A stretch of 64,000 bases of DNA. Origin: Halolamina litorea. GTDB lineage: Archaea; Halobacteriota; Halobacteria; Halobacteriales; Haloferacaceae. The translations under genes were made by a program, and so were the position numbers. Shown here one piece after another: positions 1 through 8,708 of this stretch (positions are counted from its first letter, which is position 1; the number at the start of each line of letters is the position of its first letter). A model generated the notes under the pieces. It was not told where the DNA came from. It did no database searches and saw nothing but the letters and a program-made list of their open reading frames with translations. The stretch spans positions 1 through 64,000 of the forward strand of contig NZ_JANHGR010000003.1 of the NCBI RefSeq assembly GCF_026616205.1, in the 5' to 3' direction.

Positions 1-856
1 TCTCCCGGGCGACGCTCGTCCACTCGACGTTTACCGTCCGCGGAATGTGGCCGGACGCCCGGGCGGGAACGGTCGTTTCCCCGCGGTACTCTTCGGGCGA
101 CCGGACGTCGACGAGCGTAACGTCCGTCGAGAGCGCGTCGTATACGTCGTCACGGTACGCCCGAATCTGATCGTTCGGGGGCTGGGCGTCGTACTGAACG
201 GGGGTAACGTCCGGCTCGCGCTGAGTCGTCCGATAGTCGTTCTCCGTCCAGTACTGCTTGCCGCCGTCGAGCAAGCGGACATCTCGGTGCCGGTAGTGTT
301 TCAGCACCCAGTAGACGAAGGCTGCGAACTCGTTCATGCCGTCGCTGTATAGAACAACCGTGCTGTCGGCTGTGACTCCCCGTTCGCCGAGAATCGAGGC
401 GAGGCGCTCCCTGCCAGGAACGGTTCGGCCGCCGGCGTCGCTGAAGTCCCGCTGTGGGTCAAGCTCCACCGCGCCCGGGACGTGTCCCTCGTCGTACGTC
501 GTCGAGACCTCGATAAGCCGGAACTCGGGATCGTCGGTCTCGAACGCTGAGAGCATCTCCCGGGCGGCGTCCGGGCTCACGAGGAGCCGTTCGGGATGGC
601 CCGTCCGATCGCCACCCATCGGTCGGGCCCGCACACTGTAACAGGTCTGTCGGCCGTCGTGGATCGCAGGTGCGCTCTCGACCAATCCCGCCGACTGTAG
701 CTTCTCCAGCCCGTATCGGGCCGTCCGCGAGCCCAACAGCGTCGCCTCGGTGATCCCCTTGAGCGTCATCGACCCCTCGCGGGTTAGCTCCTTGAAGATG
801 AACTTGGCGCTGGGCGGCAGGTCCTCCAGCGTGTCTTCGGCGTCGAAGAATTGCAT
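1..856 (-). CDS. HTH-rhodanese sulfurtransferase, cut by window edge
   Basis: The reading frame is open from ATG 854-856 down to the left edge, so the C-terminus is missing. Residues 1-75 look like a winged helix (the 'LLGSRTARYGLEKLQSAGLVE' style of recognition helix and wing). After that come rhodanese folds: the first contains 'EVSTTYDEGHVPGA' and 'VVLYSDGMNEFAAF', and a second begins with 'TLVDVRSPEEYRGE'. In tandem thiosulfate sulfurtransferases the first domain lacks the catalytic Cys; here an Asp occupies that place, so the active Cys would lie beyond position 1. It is divergent from a rhodanese/MBL gene, which suggests a shared role in persulfide or thiosulfate handling. The HTH may make it a sulfur-responsive regulator; that is inference. 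Confidence 0.8.
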   Translation of the reverse strand, partial: MQFFDAEDTLEDLPPSAKFIFKELTREGSMTLKGITEATLLGSRTARYGLEKLQSAGLVESAPAIHDGRQTCYSVRARPMGGDRTGHPERLLVSPDAAREMLSAFETDDPEFRLIEVSTTYDEGHVPGAVELDPQRDFSDAGGRTVPGRERLASILGERGVTADSTVVLYSDGMNEFAAFVYWVLKHYRHRDVRLLDGGKQYWTENDYRTTQREPDVTPVQYDAQPPNDQIRAYRDDVYDALSTDVTLVDVRSPEEYRGETTVPARASGHIPRTVNVEWTSVARE

Positions 857-968
857 TTCTCTCCCAATATCGGTCCACGGGAGTAATAAACACATTGTTG
901 CCGCGGTACCAGCCTATCGTGCACGCGTAAGAAGTTATTAACTCAGCTAAAGGAACTCTAGACCGTCC

Positions 969-987
969 AAAATACCGGAGATATTTT
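969..987. promoter_or_regulatory. Small inverted repeat between divergent sulfur genes
   Basis: AAAATA (969-974) and TATTTT (982-987) form six-base arms around a seven-base spacer, in the 214-base space between the two divergent genes. It could bind a dimeric regulator, but arms this short and AT-rich could arise by chance. Confidence 0.25.
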
Positions 988-1041
988 CGATAACGGACGC
1001 GCACCGACGTGTCTGCGACAAATTATTCTCGCCGCTCGAAC

Positions 1042-1050
1042 GGTTATACG
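1042..1050 (+). promoter_or_regulatory. TATA-like box of the rhodanese/MBL gene
   Basis: A TTATA core (1044-1048) lies 23-27 bases before ATG 1071. This spacing fits a leaderless haloarchaeal transcript and supports 1071 rather than the upstream in-frame GTG at 1050. Confidence 0.5.
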
Positions 1051-1070
1051 TGTACTCACCGTGCAATACC

Positions 1071-2252
1071 ATGAAGATGGTCGAGACAATCACTGCAGAA
1101 CGACTGCGCGACCTGATCGATGCCGACGAGGAGTTCGTCCTCTTCGACACACGATCGCCGGACAGTTTCGAGGACTGGCACATCGCCGACGCCCGGAACG
1201 TCGAGTACTCCAGCAACGACGACGAACTGATCGGCGAGTTCGACCCAGACGTGATCGGCGACGATGACACCGTCGTGACGATCTGCGCCACGGGGAGCTC
1301 CGCCGGCAAGTTCGCCACGTACCTGGAGGCTGAAGGCTACGCGGACGACGTCAAGACCGTCGACGGCGGCATGGAGGCTTGGAGCATGGTGTACGACGAG
1401 GTTCCCATCGCCACCGAAAACGACGACCTCGTCGTCGTCCAGCTCCAGCGTCGGTCGAAGGGCTGTCTCGGCTACCTCGTCGGCTCGAAGCGGGCTGGCG
1501 AAGCCGCGCTCATCGACGTGACCCGGGCGACCGACGAGTTCCTCGATGCCGCCACATCGCGGGGACTAGCGGTCACGAGGGTCCTCGATACGCACATCCA
1601 CGCCGACCACATCTCGCGTGGTCGCCGATTGGCCGACCGTCTCGGTGTGCCGTACCACCTCGGCGCGCCCGCTGAGAGCCGGGACCCACAGTTCGAGTTC
1701 GACCCGATCGAGCCGAACGATACCGTCGAACTCGGCGACGTGGAGATCAAGGCGGTCCACACGCCCGGCCACACGACCGGGATGACCTCGTACCTCGTCG
1801 ACAACGAGGCGCTGCTCACGGGCGATACACTGTTCGTCGAGTCCATCGGCCGGACCGAACTCCAGTTCGCTGACGCGGACGCCCGCGACGGCGCCCGTAT
1901 CCAGTACGACACGCTCCACCAGGCGATCATGACCGCGCCTAACGACGTGAAGATCCTCCCGGGGCACTTCTCCGTCACTGACGACGGCGAGTACGTCGAC
2001 GTGACCCCGGGCCAGCCGATGTTCTCGACGGTTGGCTACCTCTGGGAGAACAACGAGATCCTCCGACTGCCCGAAGAGGAGTTCGTCGACCACATGTTCG
2101 AGAACCTCCCGTCGAAGCCGCCGAACTACGAGCGGGTCATCGCGACAAACGCCGGCGAGTACGAACCGGAAGACACGGACGAAGAGACCGAACTCGAACT
2201 GGGTCCGAACCGTTGTGCGGCCACCGAGGAGAGCGCTATCGCAGACGACTAA
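1071..2252 (+). CDS. Rhodanese / metallo-beta-lactamase fusion, persulfide dioxygenase-like
   Basis: 393 residues. The N-terminal rhodanese domain (about 5-95) carries the active-site loop 'TICATGSSAGK' with its catalytic Cys. The C-terminal MBL domain has 'THIHADHISRG' (HxHxDH), 'HTPGHTTGM', 'LLTGDTLFVESIGRTELQ' and a late 'LPGHFS' histidine. The 'GRT' motif and His/Asp pattern match ETHE1-type persulfide dioxygenases. Natural fusions of the two domains couple sulfane-sulfur transfer to persulfide oxidation in the cytoplasm. No signal peptide is seen. It faces an HTH-rhodanese gene across 214 bases, so the pair probably serves sulfide or persulfide detoxification. Substrate is inferred from family. 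Confidence 0.85.
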   Translation: MKMVETITAERLRDLIDADEEFVLFDTRSPDSFEDWHIADARNVEYSSNDDELIGEFDPDVIGDDDTVVTICATGSSAGKFATYLEAEGYADDVKTVDGGMEAWSMVYDEVPIATENDDLVVVQLQRRSKGCLGYLVGSKRAGEAALIDVTRATDEFLDAATSRGLAVTRVLDTHIHADHISRGRRLADRLGVPYHLGAPAESRDPQFEFDPIEPNDTVELGDVEIKAVHTPGHTTGMTSYLVDNEALLTGDTLFVESIGRTELQFADADARDGARIQYDTLHQAIMTAPNDVKILPGHFSVTDDGEYVDVTPGQPMFSTVGYLWENNEILRLPEEEFVDHMFENLPSKPPNYERVIATNAGEYEPEDTDEETELELGPNRCAATEESAIADD

Positions 2253-2460
2253 CGCTGCGCCCGGTCCCACGGATTCTCCAACGCGCTCCGAACCCGGCCG
2301 TCGGCGTTCGGACCCGCCGCCCCGTTCGACGACTGTGACGAAGTGAAAGGCCAGCCCCTGTTTTTCGGAGGCATCGAGCGAGCCACGGCTACCGCTACTC
2401 TATCTAACGTATAAACAAACCGAACAAAAAACTATTACAGTTGTTACCACGACTCTATGT

Positions 2461-4122
2461 GTGACTGGTTATCAACAGACCCTGAAGCCGTTCCTCTGGC
2501 GCGCACAAAACATCACCCCGGAGCGGGAAGTCGTCGCCCGGACCCACGAGGGGATGAAGCGGTACACCTACGCCGACTACGGTGACCGTGTCGGGCAGTT
2601 GGCGAACGCCCTCGAAGCAGCCGGCGTCGAAACGGGGGACCGTGTCGGGACGATGTGTTGGAACACCGACCGGCACTTCGAGACGTACTTCTCTGTCCCG
2701 AACCTCGGGGCGCAACTCCACACGATCAATCCGTTGTTGCCGGATGGACATATCCAGCATATCGTCGACGACGCCGACGACAAGCTGATCTTCGTCGATC
2801 CGTCGCTGGCCGAGAAGCTCGCCTCGGCGTACGACCCCGAGGCCTTCGAGAGCGTCGAGCAGTTCGTGATCATGGGCTCGGAGGTGCCCGACCTGCCACT
2901 GGAACCGATCACCGACTACGAGTCGTTCATCGGCGACCAATCGACGAGCTACGAGTTCCCGGAGCTCGACGAGGAACAGCCCGCGGGGATGTGTTACACC
3001 TCGGGGACGACGGGCATGCCGAAGGGTGTCGAGTACACCCACAAGATGCTCCACGCCCACACGATGGCGACGATGGTCCCACAGGCGCTGGGCATCGACA
3101 ACTCCGACGTGGTGATGCCGGTCGTGCCGATGTTCCACGTCAATGCCTGGGGGATGCCGTTCACGGCGGCTGCTGCCGGGGCCAAGCAGGTCTTCCCCGG
3201 ACCGTCGCCGGACCCGTCGGACATCGCCCGACTCATCGAAGAGGAGGGTGTGACGCTCGCTGCGGGCGTCCCGACGGTCTGGCTCGGCCTCCTCGAGTAC
3301 GTCGGGGAGAACGACGTCGACCTCTCCTCACTCGACCGAGTCGTCATCGGTGGGGCAGCGGCGCCGAAGGCGCTCATCGAGCAGTACGACGAACTCGGTG
3401 TCGAGGTCGTCCACGCCTGGGGGATGACCGAGATGTCCCCGGTCGGGACGGTCGCGAACCTAAAACACGACCTCAAGGACGCCCCGAAGGAGCAGCAGTT
3501 CGACGTGAAGTCGAAACAGGGGCTGATCGTCCCCGGCCTCGAGTTCAAGGTGGTCGGCGACGGCGGCGACGAGATCGACTGGAACGGCGAGGACTTCGGC
3601 GAGCTGCTCGTCCGCGGGCCGTGGGTGACGATGGAGTACTTCAACCGGCCGGCGGCCAACGAGGAAGACTTTGACGGGTCGTGGCTCCGGACCGGTGACA
3701 TCGTCACCGTCGACACGGACGGCTACATCGAGATCGTCGACCGCGCCGACGACGTGATCAAGTCCGGTGGGGAGTGGATCTCCTCACAGGAACTCGAGAA
3801 CGCGATCATGGCCCACGACGACGTGAGCGAGGCGGCAGTGATTGGTGTGCCACACGAGCGCTGGCAGGAACGACCCGTGGCGATGGTCGTCGCGCCCGAG
3901 GGGACCGACCGCGAGCAGTTGAGCGAGGAACTCCGAGAGATGCTCCTCGAGGAGTACCCGAAATGGTGGGTCCCGGACGGCTTCGAGTTCATCGACGAGA
4001 TCCCGAAGACCGCCACTGGGAAGTTCTCGAAGAAGGACCTGCGGGAACTGTACGAGGGCGAGGAAAGCGAGTTGCTCGATGAAGACGCTCCTGCAGAAGC
4101 GGCACCGGAAGGGGAGGACTGA
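2461..4122 (+). CDS. Acyl-CoA synthetase (AMP-forming)
   Basis: 553 residues, GTG start; the nearby ATG at 2457 is out of frame. This is an ANL-superfamily ligase that activates a carboxylic acid with ATP and CoA through an acyl-adenylate. The P-loop 'YTSGTTGMPKGVEYTH' is near residues 178-193, 'HAWGMTEMSPVG' holds the Thr-Glu pair, 'LRTGDIVTVDTDGYIEI' gives the conserved Asp, and the C-terminal 'PKTATGKFSKKDL' supplies the catalytic Lys near residue 517. The closest match in feel is the medium/long-chain fatty acyl-CoA synthetase group. The last 25 residues are acidic. It stands alone; a thiolase 8 kb away might share a beta-oxidation role, but they are not an operon. Confidence 0.9.
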   Translation: MTGYQQTLKPFLWRAQNITPEREVVARTHEGMKRYTYADYGDRVGQLANALEAAGVETGDRVGTMCWNTDRHFETYFSVPNLGAQLHTINPLLPDGHIQHIVDDADDKLIFVDPSLAEKLASAYDPEAFESVEQFVIMGSEVPDLPLEPITDYESFIGDQSTSYEFPELDEEQPAGMCYTSGTTGMPKGVEYTHKMLHAHTMATMVPQALGIDNSDVVMPVVPMFHVNAWGMPFTAAAAGAKQVFPGPSPDPSDIARLIEEEGVTLAAGVPTVWLGLLEYVGENDVDLSSLDRVVIGGAAAPKALIEQYDELGVEVVHAWGMTEMSPVGTVANLKHDLKDAPKEQQFDVKSKQGLIVPGLEFKVVGDGGDEIDWNGEDFGELLVRGPWVTMEYFNRPAANEEDFDGSWLRTGDIVTVDTDGYIEIVDRADDVIKSGGEWISSQELENAIMAHDDVSEAAVIGVPHERWQERPVAMVVAPEGTDREQLSEELREMLLEEYPKWWVPDGFEFIDEIPKTATGKFSKKDLRELYEGEESELLDEDAPAEAAPEGED

Positions 4123-4141
4123 CCGGGCTTCCCGATTTTCT

Positions 4142-5524
4142 TCACATGAGCTGGTCGAGTTCGTCCGGACCGAACAGCAACCAGTTCTCGTCGACGTCCT
4201 CGGCAAGGCCATCGACAAATCCACTTCGGGAAAATAGTGCGAATCGCTCTGTCCGATCTGAGGGTCCCCACCGGACGTCGGTAGCTTTCTCAGTTAGTGA
4301 ATTGACGAGCCCGTAGCCCACCGGTTCAGTCGTCCACTTGCACTCCCCGAACAGAATTCTGTCGTCACTTGGTGCAAGGCCGACGATATCGATCTCCTGT
4401 CCACCGTACCACCACCGACCAAGGTCGGAATACGGATCGACTTCCCCCTGTCGAATGGCTTCCCAGATGGCCTCCTCACAGATGTCCTCAAACGTCGAGG
4501 AGACGTAATCTGGCAGCCTCGGCTCGATGGTTCCCTCATACACAATCTCCGGCGCTTCTTCGATACTCGAACGATTCGGCTCGACGAACCGAAACCAGAA
4601 CCGGAGGAACTCGTCGGCGACGATGTACCGGGAACGTTTGGACTGCTTTGCTGACGCTGTGACTGGTGTTTCTCGAGAGATCAATCGGAGCCGGCGGAGC
4701 GTCTGGAGATACTTTGAGAGCGGGCCTGATCCGACTCCAGTCGCACCGGCAATCTCGTTGGGCGTTGTGTGGCCGGTTGCGATCGCTTCAAGGATGCTCA
4801 GATACCGTGCAGGGCTCCGGAGCTCGGTTCGAAGCAGGAATTCCGGCTCGTTGTAGAGCATCGCTGTCGACGACAAAATCTGTTGCTGGATGTTCTCAGC
4901 GACCGATTGGCTGTAGTCGAACTGTGTTAGATACATCGCTGTCCCCCCGGTCACGCTGAACGATCTCACAGCGTCCTCAAATCCATAGGTGATCACGTCC
5001 CGGGCATCTTGGAACGAGAAGGGCTGCAGATCGATCTGGCCTGTCCGCCGACCGTAGAGGGGACTCTCGTGACCCAGTACCTCAGACTCCATTGTGCTCA
5101 CACTGGAGCCACACAGGACGAGCATTGAGTCGGTTTCTGAGAGTTGTTCGTCGATGAATGCCTGGAGGTACGAGGGGAGCGAATCGTTCTCCTCCATTAG
5201 GTACGGGAATTCGTCGATGACAACGATGAGTCGCTCGTCTGCAAGCACCTCGGAGAGATACGCGAGTGCGTCCTCCCAGTCTGTGATCCTCGGTGGTCGC
5301 TCGTCGACGTGAGCGGCGATCTGCTCGACGAATTTTTCGCGTTGTCGCTGCTCGGACTCCTGTGCTGCGAGGTAGTAGATGTGTGGCCGATCGGTACAAA
5401 ACTCCTTCAGCAGCGCTGTCTTCCCGATTCGTCGCCGTCCATACACCACGAAGTATTCGGCCTCCTGTGATGCGTAGGCAGCCTCCAGCGCATCGAGCTC
5501 TGCCTCCCTGTCGAAGAAGGTCAT
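4142..5524 (-). CDS. Archaeal ATPase (ATPase_2 / DUF234 family)
   Basis: 460 residues. Walker A 'GRRRIGKT' is at residues 29-36 and a Walker B-like 'LIVVIDEFPYL' near residue 105. A winged-helix stretch follows ('TPNEIAGATGVGSGPLSKYLQTLRRLRLI'), then a DUF234-like C-terminal domain with 'LFGECKWTTEPVG', resembling the nuclease-like end of this family. Such STAND-type ATPases are abundant in archaea, sit on mobile or accessory DNA and have no settled function. The gene converges on the acyl-CoA synthetase with a 19-base gap. Two palindromes cover its start codon and promoter, suggesting autoregulation. Confidence 0.85.
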   Translation of the reverse strand: MTFFDREAELDALEAAYASQEAEYFVVYGRRRIGKTALLKEFCTDRPHIYYLAAQESEQRQREKFVEQIAAHVDERPPRITDWEDALAYLSEVLADERLIVVIDEFPYLMEENDSLPSYLQAFIDEQLSETDSMLVLCGSSVSTMESEVLGHESPLYGRRTGQIDLQPFSFQDARDVITYGFEDAVRSFSVTGGTAMYLTQFDYSQSVAENIQQQILSSTAMLYNEPEFLLRTELRSPARYLSILEAIATGHTTPNEIAGATGVGSGPLSKYLQTLRRLRLISRETPVTASAKQSKRSRYIVADEFLRFWFRFVEPNRSSIEEAPEIVYEGTIEPRLPDYVSSTFEDICEEAIWEAIRQGEVDPYSDLGRWWYGGQEIDIVGLAPSDDRILFGECKWTTEPVGYGLVNSLTEKATDVRWGPSDRTERFALFSRSGFVDGLAEDVDENWLLFGPDELDQLM

Positions 5525-5553
5525 TATCTAGATAATCATTATTGCGATAATGA
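5523..5553 (-). promoter_or_regulatory. Tandem palindromes at the ATPase start
   Basis: ATTATCTAGATAAT (5523-5536) is a perfect 14-base palindrome touching the start codon. TCATTAT and ATAATGA (5536-5542, 5547-5553) form a second one. The two 14-mers ATTATCTAGATAAT and ATTATTGCGATAAT begin 15 bases apart. The upstream one lies 13-30 bases before the ATG, where the TATA box of a leaderless transcript would be, so repressor binding would block transcription. Confidence 0.55.
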
Positions 5554-5683
5554 CTTGTGTGTTTCGCCCGGTGGAGAGTTCTGGATGCAAGAGACGGTTT
5601 CGCCGCTGGTTTCGGTCAGCTTAGCCAGCCTCAAGAGCGACCTAATGCTGGGGCCCCATTGGACGGAAATATCTACACAACCC

Positions 5684-6340
5684 TCAGAACGGGCTTGAAC
5701 GACCATCATCCCCACCGACCTGTTCGTACATCTCCTCCGGGAACGGAACGCTCCCCCAGATCGAGTAGGGACACTGCTCTTTCCCGATGCAGTACCGCTG
5801 CATATCGTCGTTGTCGCAGTTCATCGGCAACGGCGTCTCCCCCTCAATCGTGTTCGAGAACTCATAGCGGACTTGGTAGGCCGTTTCCTGTTCGTCGTAC
5901 CACGGCCAGCGGGAGAAAACCGCCATCAGGTCGTCGACGATCTCGTCGATGTCGCTCTCGTGGTACTGGGGGAGCCACATCACCATCCGGGCGAAGTTGT
6001 AGAGGTCCTTTCGGACGGGCTTCTTTTGGTGCAGTCGCTCCTCCATGGCGGCCATACAGGGCAGCTCGAAGAGGTCCGCGATCCCCTCGACGTCGATCTG
6101 TTCGGCCCCTGATCCTCCTCGCCCGATTCGGTACTCGTTGACCCGACCATCCCGGTTGATTGTGACTGCCGGGTGGGTGCTGTGGTCGGTGAGCATTTTT
6201 GCGAGGCTGCTCGGACTCGAGATGCCGTCGATGACTGATGCCTCCCAGTCGGAATCGGGTCTGTACGCTTCGAGCCCTTCGTAGAGTTCTTTTGCCGTGT
6301 AGAACTCCCCGGGCTCGACGGCATCGGCGCCTGAAAGCGC
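5684..6340 (-). pseudogene. 5'-truncated primase-associated-like gene
   Basis: A continuous frame reads '...EPGEFYTAKELYEGLEAYRP...' down to a natural stop at 5684. The first usable ATG is internal (6196), and upstream the frame runs straight into ABC transporter DNA near 6325-6340 and then a stop, so the N-terminus is lost. The preserved part is about 210 residues and ends with 'MNCDNDDMQRYC' then 'CPYS', a C-x8-C-x5-C cluster resembling iron-sulfur-like ends of haloarchaeal primase-associated proteins. That family assignment is from memory and tentative. The loss of the 5' end is directly visible. Confidence 0.6.
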
Positions 6341-7215
6341 TCGACGGCCTCGACCTCACGGTTCGCGAGGGGGAGGCGTTCGGGTTTCTCGGTCCGAACG
6401 GTGCGGGAAAATCCACAGCAATCAACCTCCTACTGGGGTTTCTGACGCCGAGCGGGGGGATCGGCACCGTTCTGGGCCACGACGTCGTGACGGAGTCGCG
6501 CCACGTCCGCCAGCGTGTCGGGCTGCTTCCGGAGGGGTACAGTCCGTTCGACCGGTTGACAGCGAGAGAGCATCTCGACTACGCCATCGCGGCGAAGGAC
6601 GCGGACGACGATCCCGACGTGCTCCTCGACCGGACTGGCTTGGCACGGGAGGCACGCGACCGGCCGGCTGGCGAGTACTCGACGGGGATGCGGCAACGAC
6701 TGGCGTTGGCGACGGAACTCGTCGGCGACCCGGAACTGCTGATTCTGGACGAACCCTCGTCGGGGCTCGACCCCGGTGGGATGGCCGAACTACGCGAAGT
6801 GGTCCGAGAGGAAACTGAGCGCGGCACGACAGTGTTCTTCTCCAGCCACGTGCTCCCCGAGGTCGAAGCGGTCTGTGACCGCGTCGGAATCCTGCGGGAC
6901 GGCCGGTTCGTCGCAGTCGATACCGTCGATGGACTCCGTGCGACCCTCCATACCGAATCCACCGTGACCCTCTCGGTCGAGGACCCTCGTCTCGACGTCG
7001 ACGGTATCGATGGCGTCTCCTCGGTGGTCGTCGACGACTCACAGCTCCGGGTGACCTGTACCGATCCGGCCGCCAAGGCGGCAGTGATACAGCACGCCGC
7101 CGACGTGACGACCGTCCGGGACGTGCAGGTCGAGGACGCGTCCCTCGAAGAACTGTTCACCACGGTCACGAACGGAAACGAAGTCGCCGGAAGTGGTGCG
7201 GAGGTGGACGCGTGA
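6334..7215 (+). pseudogene. N-terminally truncated ABC transporter ATPase
   Basis: From 'LKALDGLDLTVREGEAFGF' onward this is a good ABC-2 type ATPase: Walker A 'GPNGAGKST', signature 'YSTGMRQRL', Walker B 'LLILDEPSSGLDP', H-loop 'FFSSHVLPEVEAV', and a C-terminal domain. The usual first 15-20 residues before 'ALDGL' are missing. The preceding sequence belongs, antisense, to the primase-associated-like gene. An in-frame start exists at 6238, but its product would begin with a meaningless Arg-rich leader. The stop overlaps the permease start (7212-7215). It was an exporter ATPase and is now probably dead. Confidence 0.7.
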
Positions 7216-7440
7216 TGGGGAGCGTGCTCCGAATCGCGAAGAACGACTTCACGAACGTCCGCCGTTCGCGCCTCCTCTGGGGTGTCGTCGGCGCCTACGC
7301 GGCGTTCACGGTTCTGCTCGTCGTGTCGCAAGCCACGACGGCAATCACGAGTGCGACGGAGCTTCTCGTCGGTGTGACGGGTATCACCGCCGTCGTGTTG
7401 CCTGCGGTCGCCCTCGTCGCCGGCTACCTCGCCGGCCGCG
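7212..7440 (+). pseudogene. ABC-2 permease fragment
   Basis: It starts with GTG/ATG overlapping the ATPase stop and reads 'SVLRIAKNDFTNVRRSRLLW' followed by two hydrophobic segments ending 'VALVAGYLAG'. This is the N-terminus of an ABC-2 (NosY-like) permease normally about 250-290 residues long. Near 7430-7440 homology stops and the DNA becomes the reverse of the PIN gene. Only about 75 residues remain. Confidence 0.65.
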
Positions 7441-7838
7441 ATATCGGTCGTGTAGATGTACACCTCGGTCGCCGTCCCCGCGCTGAGATGCTGGGCAGCG
7501 AGGGCGGCGAGGGCGGCGTCGGCACGCTCGACCTCGTCGGCGGGTCGGTCGTCGGCGTTCGCGATGTACCGCTGGACGCCATCCATCACCCGCGAGACGA
7601 CCGGCTCGGAGAACTCGAGTGGCGCCGCAACCGTCGCCCATCCCTCGTCGATCGCGGTGTCGACGGGTGGCGCCTCGACGTCGGGATCGTCGACGGTCAG
7701 CTCCTCGTACACCCGTTCGGGCAGGACGAAGGTGATGTCGTTCCGGCGAGCGAATCGGCGAACAGCCTTGTAGCGGCTGTTCGAGGGCTGTCCCATCGCG
7801 ACGAACAGGCCGGTGTCGGCGATGTGGAGCCGGCTCAC
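7436..7838 (-). pseudogene. PIN-domain (VapC-like) protein lacking its C-terminus
   Basis: GTG start at 7838, overlapping the stop of the HTH gene (GTGA). It begins 'LHIADTGLFVAMGQPSN', with the first acidic residue of a PIN nuclease, continues through 'VERADAALAALAAQHL', and reaches the conserved 'YTTDIAAGE' acidic motif. There it runs into the antisense of the ABC permease. The frame stays open to 6579, giving a 419-residue chimeric product, but everything after about residue 134 is antisense ABC transporter. The last beta strand and helix of the PIN fold are lost, so toxin activity is doubtful. Confidence 0.65.
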
Positions 7839-8434
7839 GCGTCGTCAGCCGCGTCGCCGTCGTCGATATCCAACTCGTCGAGTCCTGCCCCTGTCTCCTC
7901 GATGTCGTAGTGCTCGTGGACGACGGGCCGCAGCGCCTGCAGAATCATCTCCGCGGCCAGCGGCGAGATGTCCAGATCCTCAGCCATCAACCGGTGGGTC
8001 ACCTCGCCGCGTTCCCGAGCGACGGCGTAGGTGAGCGCCGTTGCGAGGCCGGCGACGCCGTGGCGGTCGATGTAGGTGTGGATGTCCGCATTCGTCTCGC
8101 GACGGCCGACGGCGTCGATGAGCGCCGGCGTGATCGTGTACTCTCGGTCACCGGCGGCCGTCGTCACGGTCAGGTCGATCTCACGGGCGGCGTACCGGCG
8201 CGGCTGCTCGTCGTCGGTGACGTCGACGACGCCGGTGTCGACGAGCCGGTTGACGTAGCTGTAGGCGGTTCCCTGTGCGAGGTCGAGGTCGTCCATCACG
8301 TCCTGGACCGTCGCCTCCTCCTCCCGAGCGAGGTACGCGTACAGCTGGGCCAGCTGTGGCTCCTCGAGGAGGTCCGCGACTGAGAGGAAGTCCCGGACGA
8401 TGTCGCCGTGGGCGCGATCTGAAGTGCGTGACAC
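7835..8434 (-). CDS. Winged-helix protein paired with PIN protein
   Basis: 199 residues, GTG start. An HTH near residues 25-75 ('ATVQDVMDDLDLAQGTAYSYVNRLVDTGVV') is followed by a wing and an alpha/beta C-terminal domain. The tail 'EETGAGLDELDIDDGD' is very acidic. Translation is coupled to the PIN gene, an arrangement typical of haloarchaeal antitoxin/toxin-like pairs where the HTH protein represses the operon and may neutralise the nuclease. With the PIN partner truncated, it may now be an orphan. Antitoxin role is inferred from arrangement. Confidence 0.7.
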   Translation of the reverse strand: MSRTSDRAHGDIVRDFLSVADLLEEPQLAQLYAYLAREEEATVQDVMDDLDLAQGTAYSYVNRLVDTGVVDVTDDEQPRRYAAREIDLTVTTAAGDREYTITPALIDAVGRRETNADIHTYIDRHGVAGLATALTYAVARERGEVTHRLMAEDLDISPLAAEMILQALRPVVHEHYDIEETGAGLDELDIDDGDAADDA

Positions 8435-8484
8435 GGATCGTTCTTGATTACAGTTTACAGCGAATCAGTAATCAGTGTTTGGGG

Positions 8485-8555
8485 TCACTCCGCTGGCACC
8501 GCGACGAGGTGCTCCTCGAGGTCACGCGTCCAGTACGTCGCGAGCCCGCCCGGTT
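8485..8555 (-). pseudogene. Tiny C-terminal gene relic
   Basis: On the minus strand the bases read 'GLATYWTRDLEEHLVAVPAE' and a stop. It looks like a natural haloarchaeal C-terminus, but no upstream gene body is present. It may be a leftover of a deleted gene; the short length makes this uncertain. Confidence 0.25.
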
Positions 8556-8708
8556 GTGACTACGCACGCAACGGCTATCTCTCAGATGGGGAGGCTCGGT
8601 CGCTTATCGAGGCGATTGGCACGCGTCGGAGCTGGGAGAACAGCCCATACGTGACGCAACTGCCCAGCCATCTAGAGTAGCGAAGAGAGGTTGCGAACGC
8701 TACTGCCT

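Noticed and set aside
6579-7838. 419-residue minus-strand protein as one real gene
   Set aside because: Only the first 134 or so residues are PIN-like. The remainder is the exact antisense of the ABC ATPase/permease fragment.
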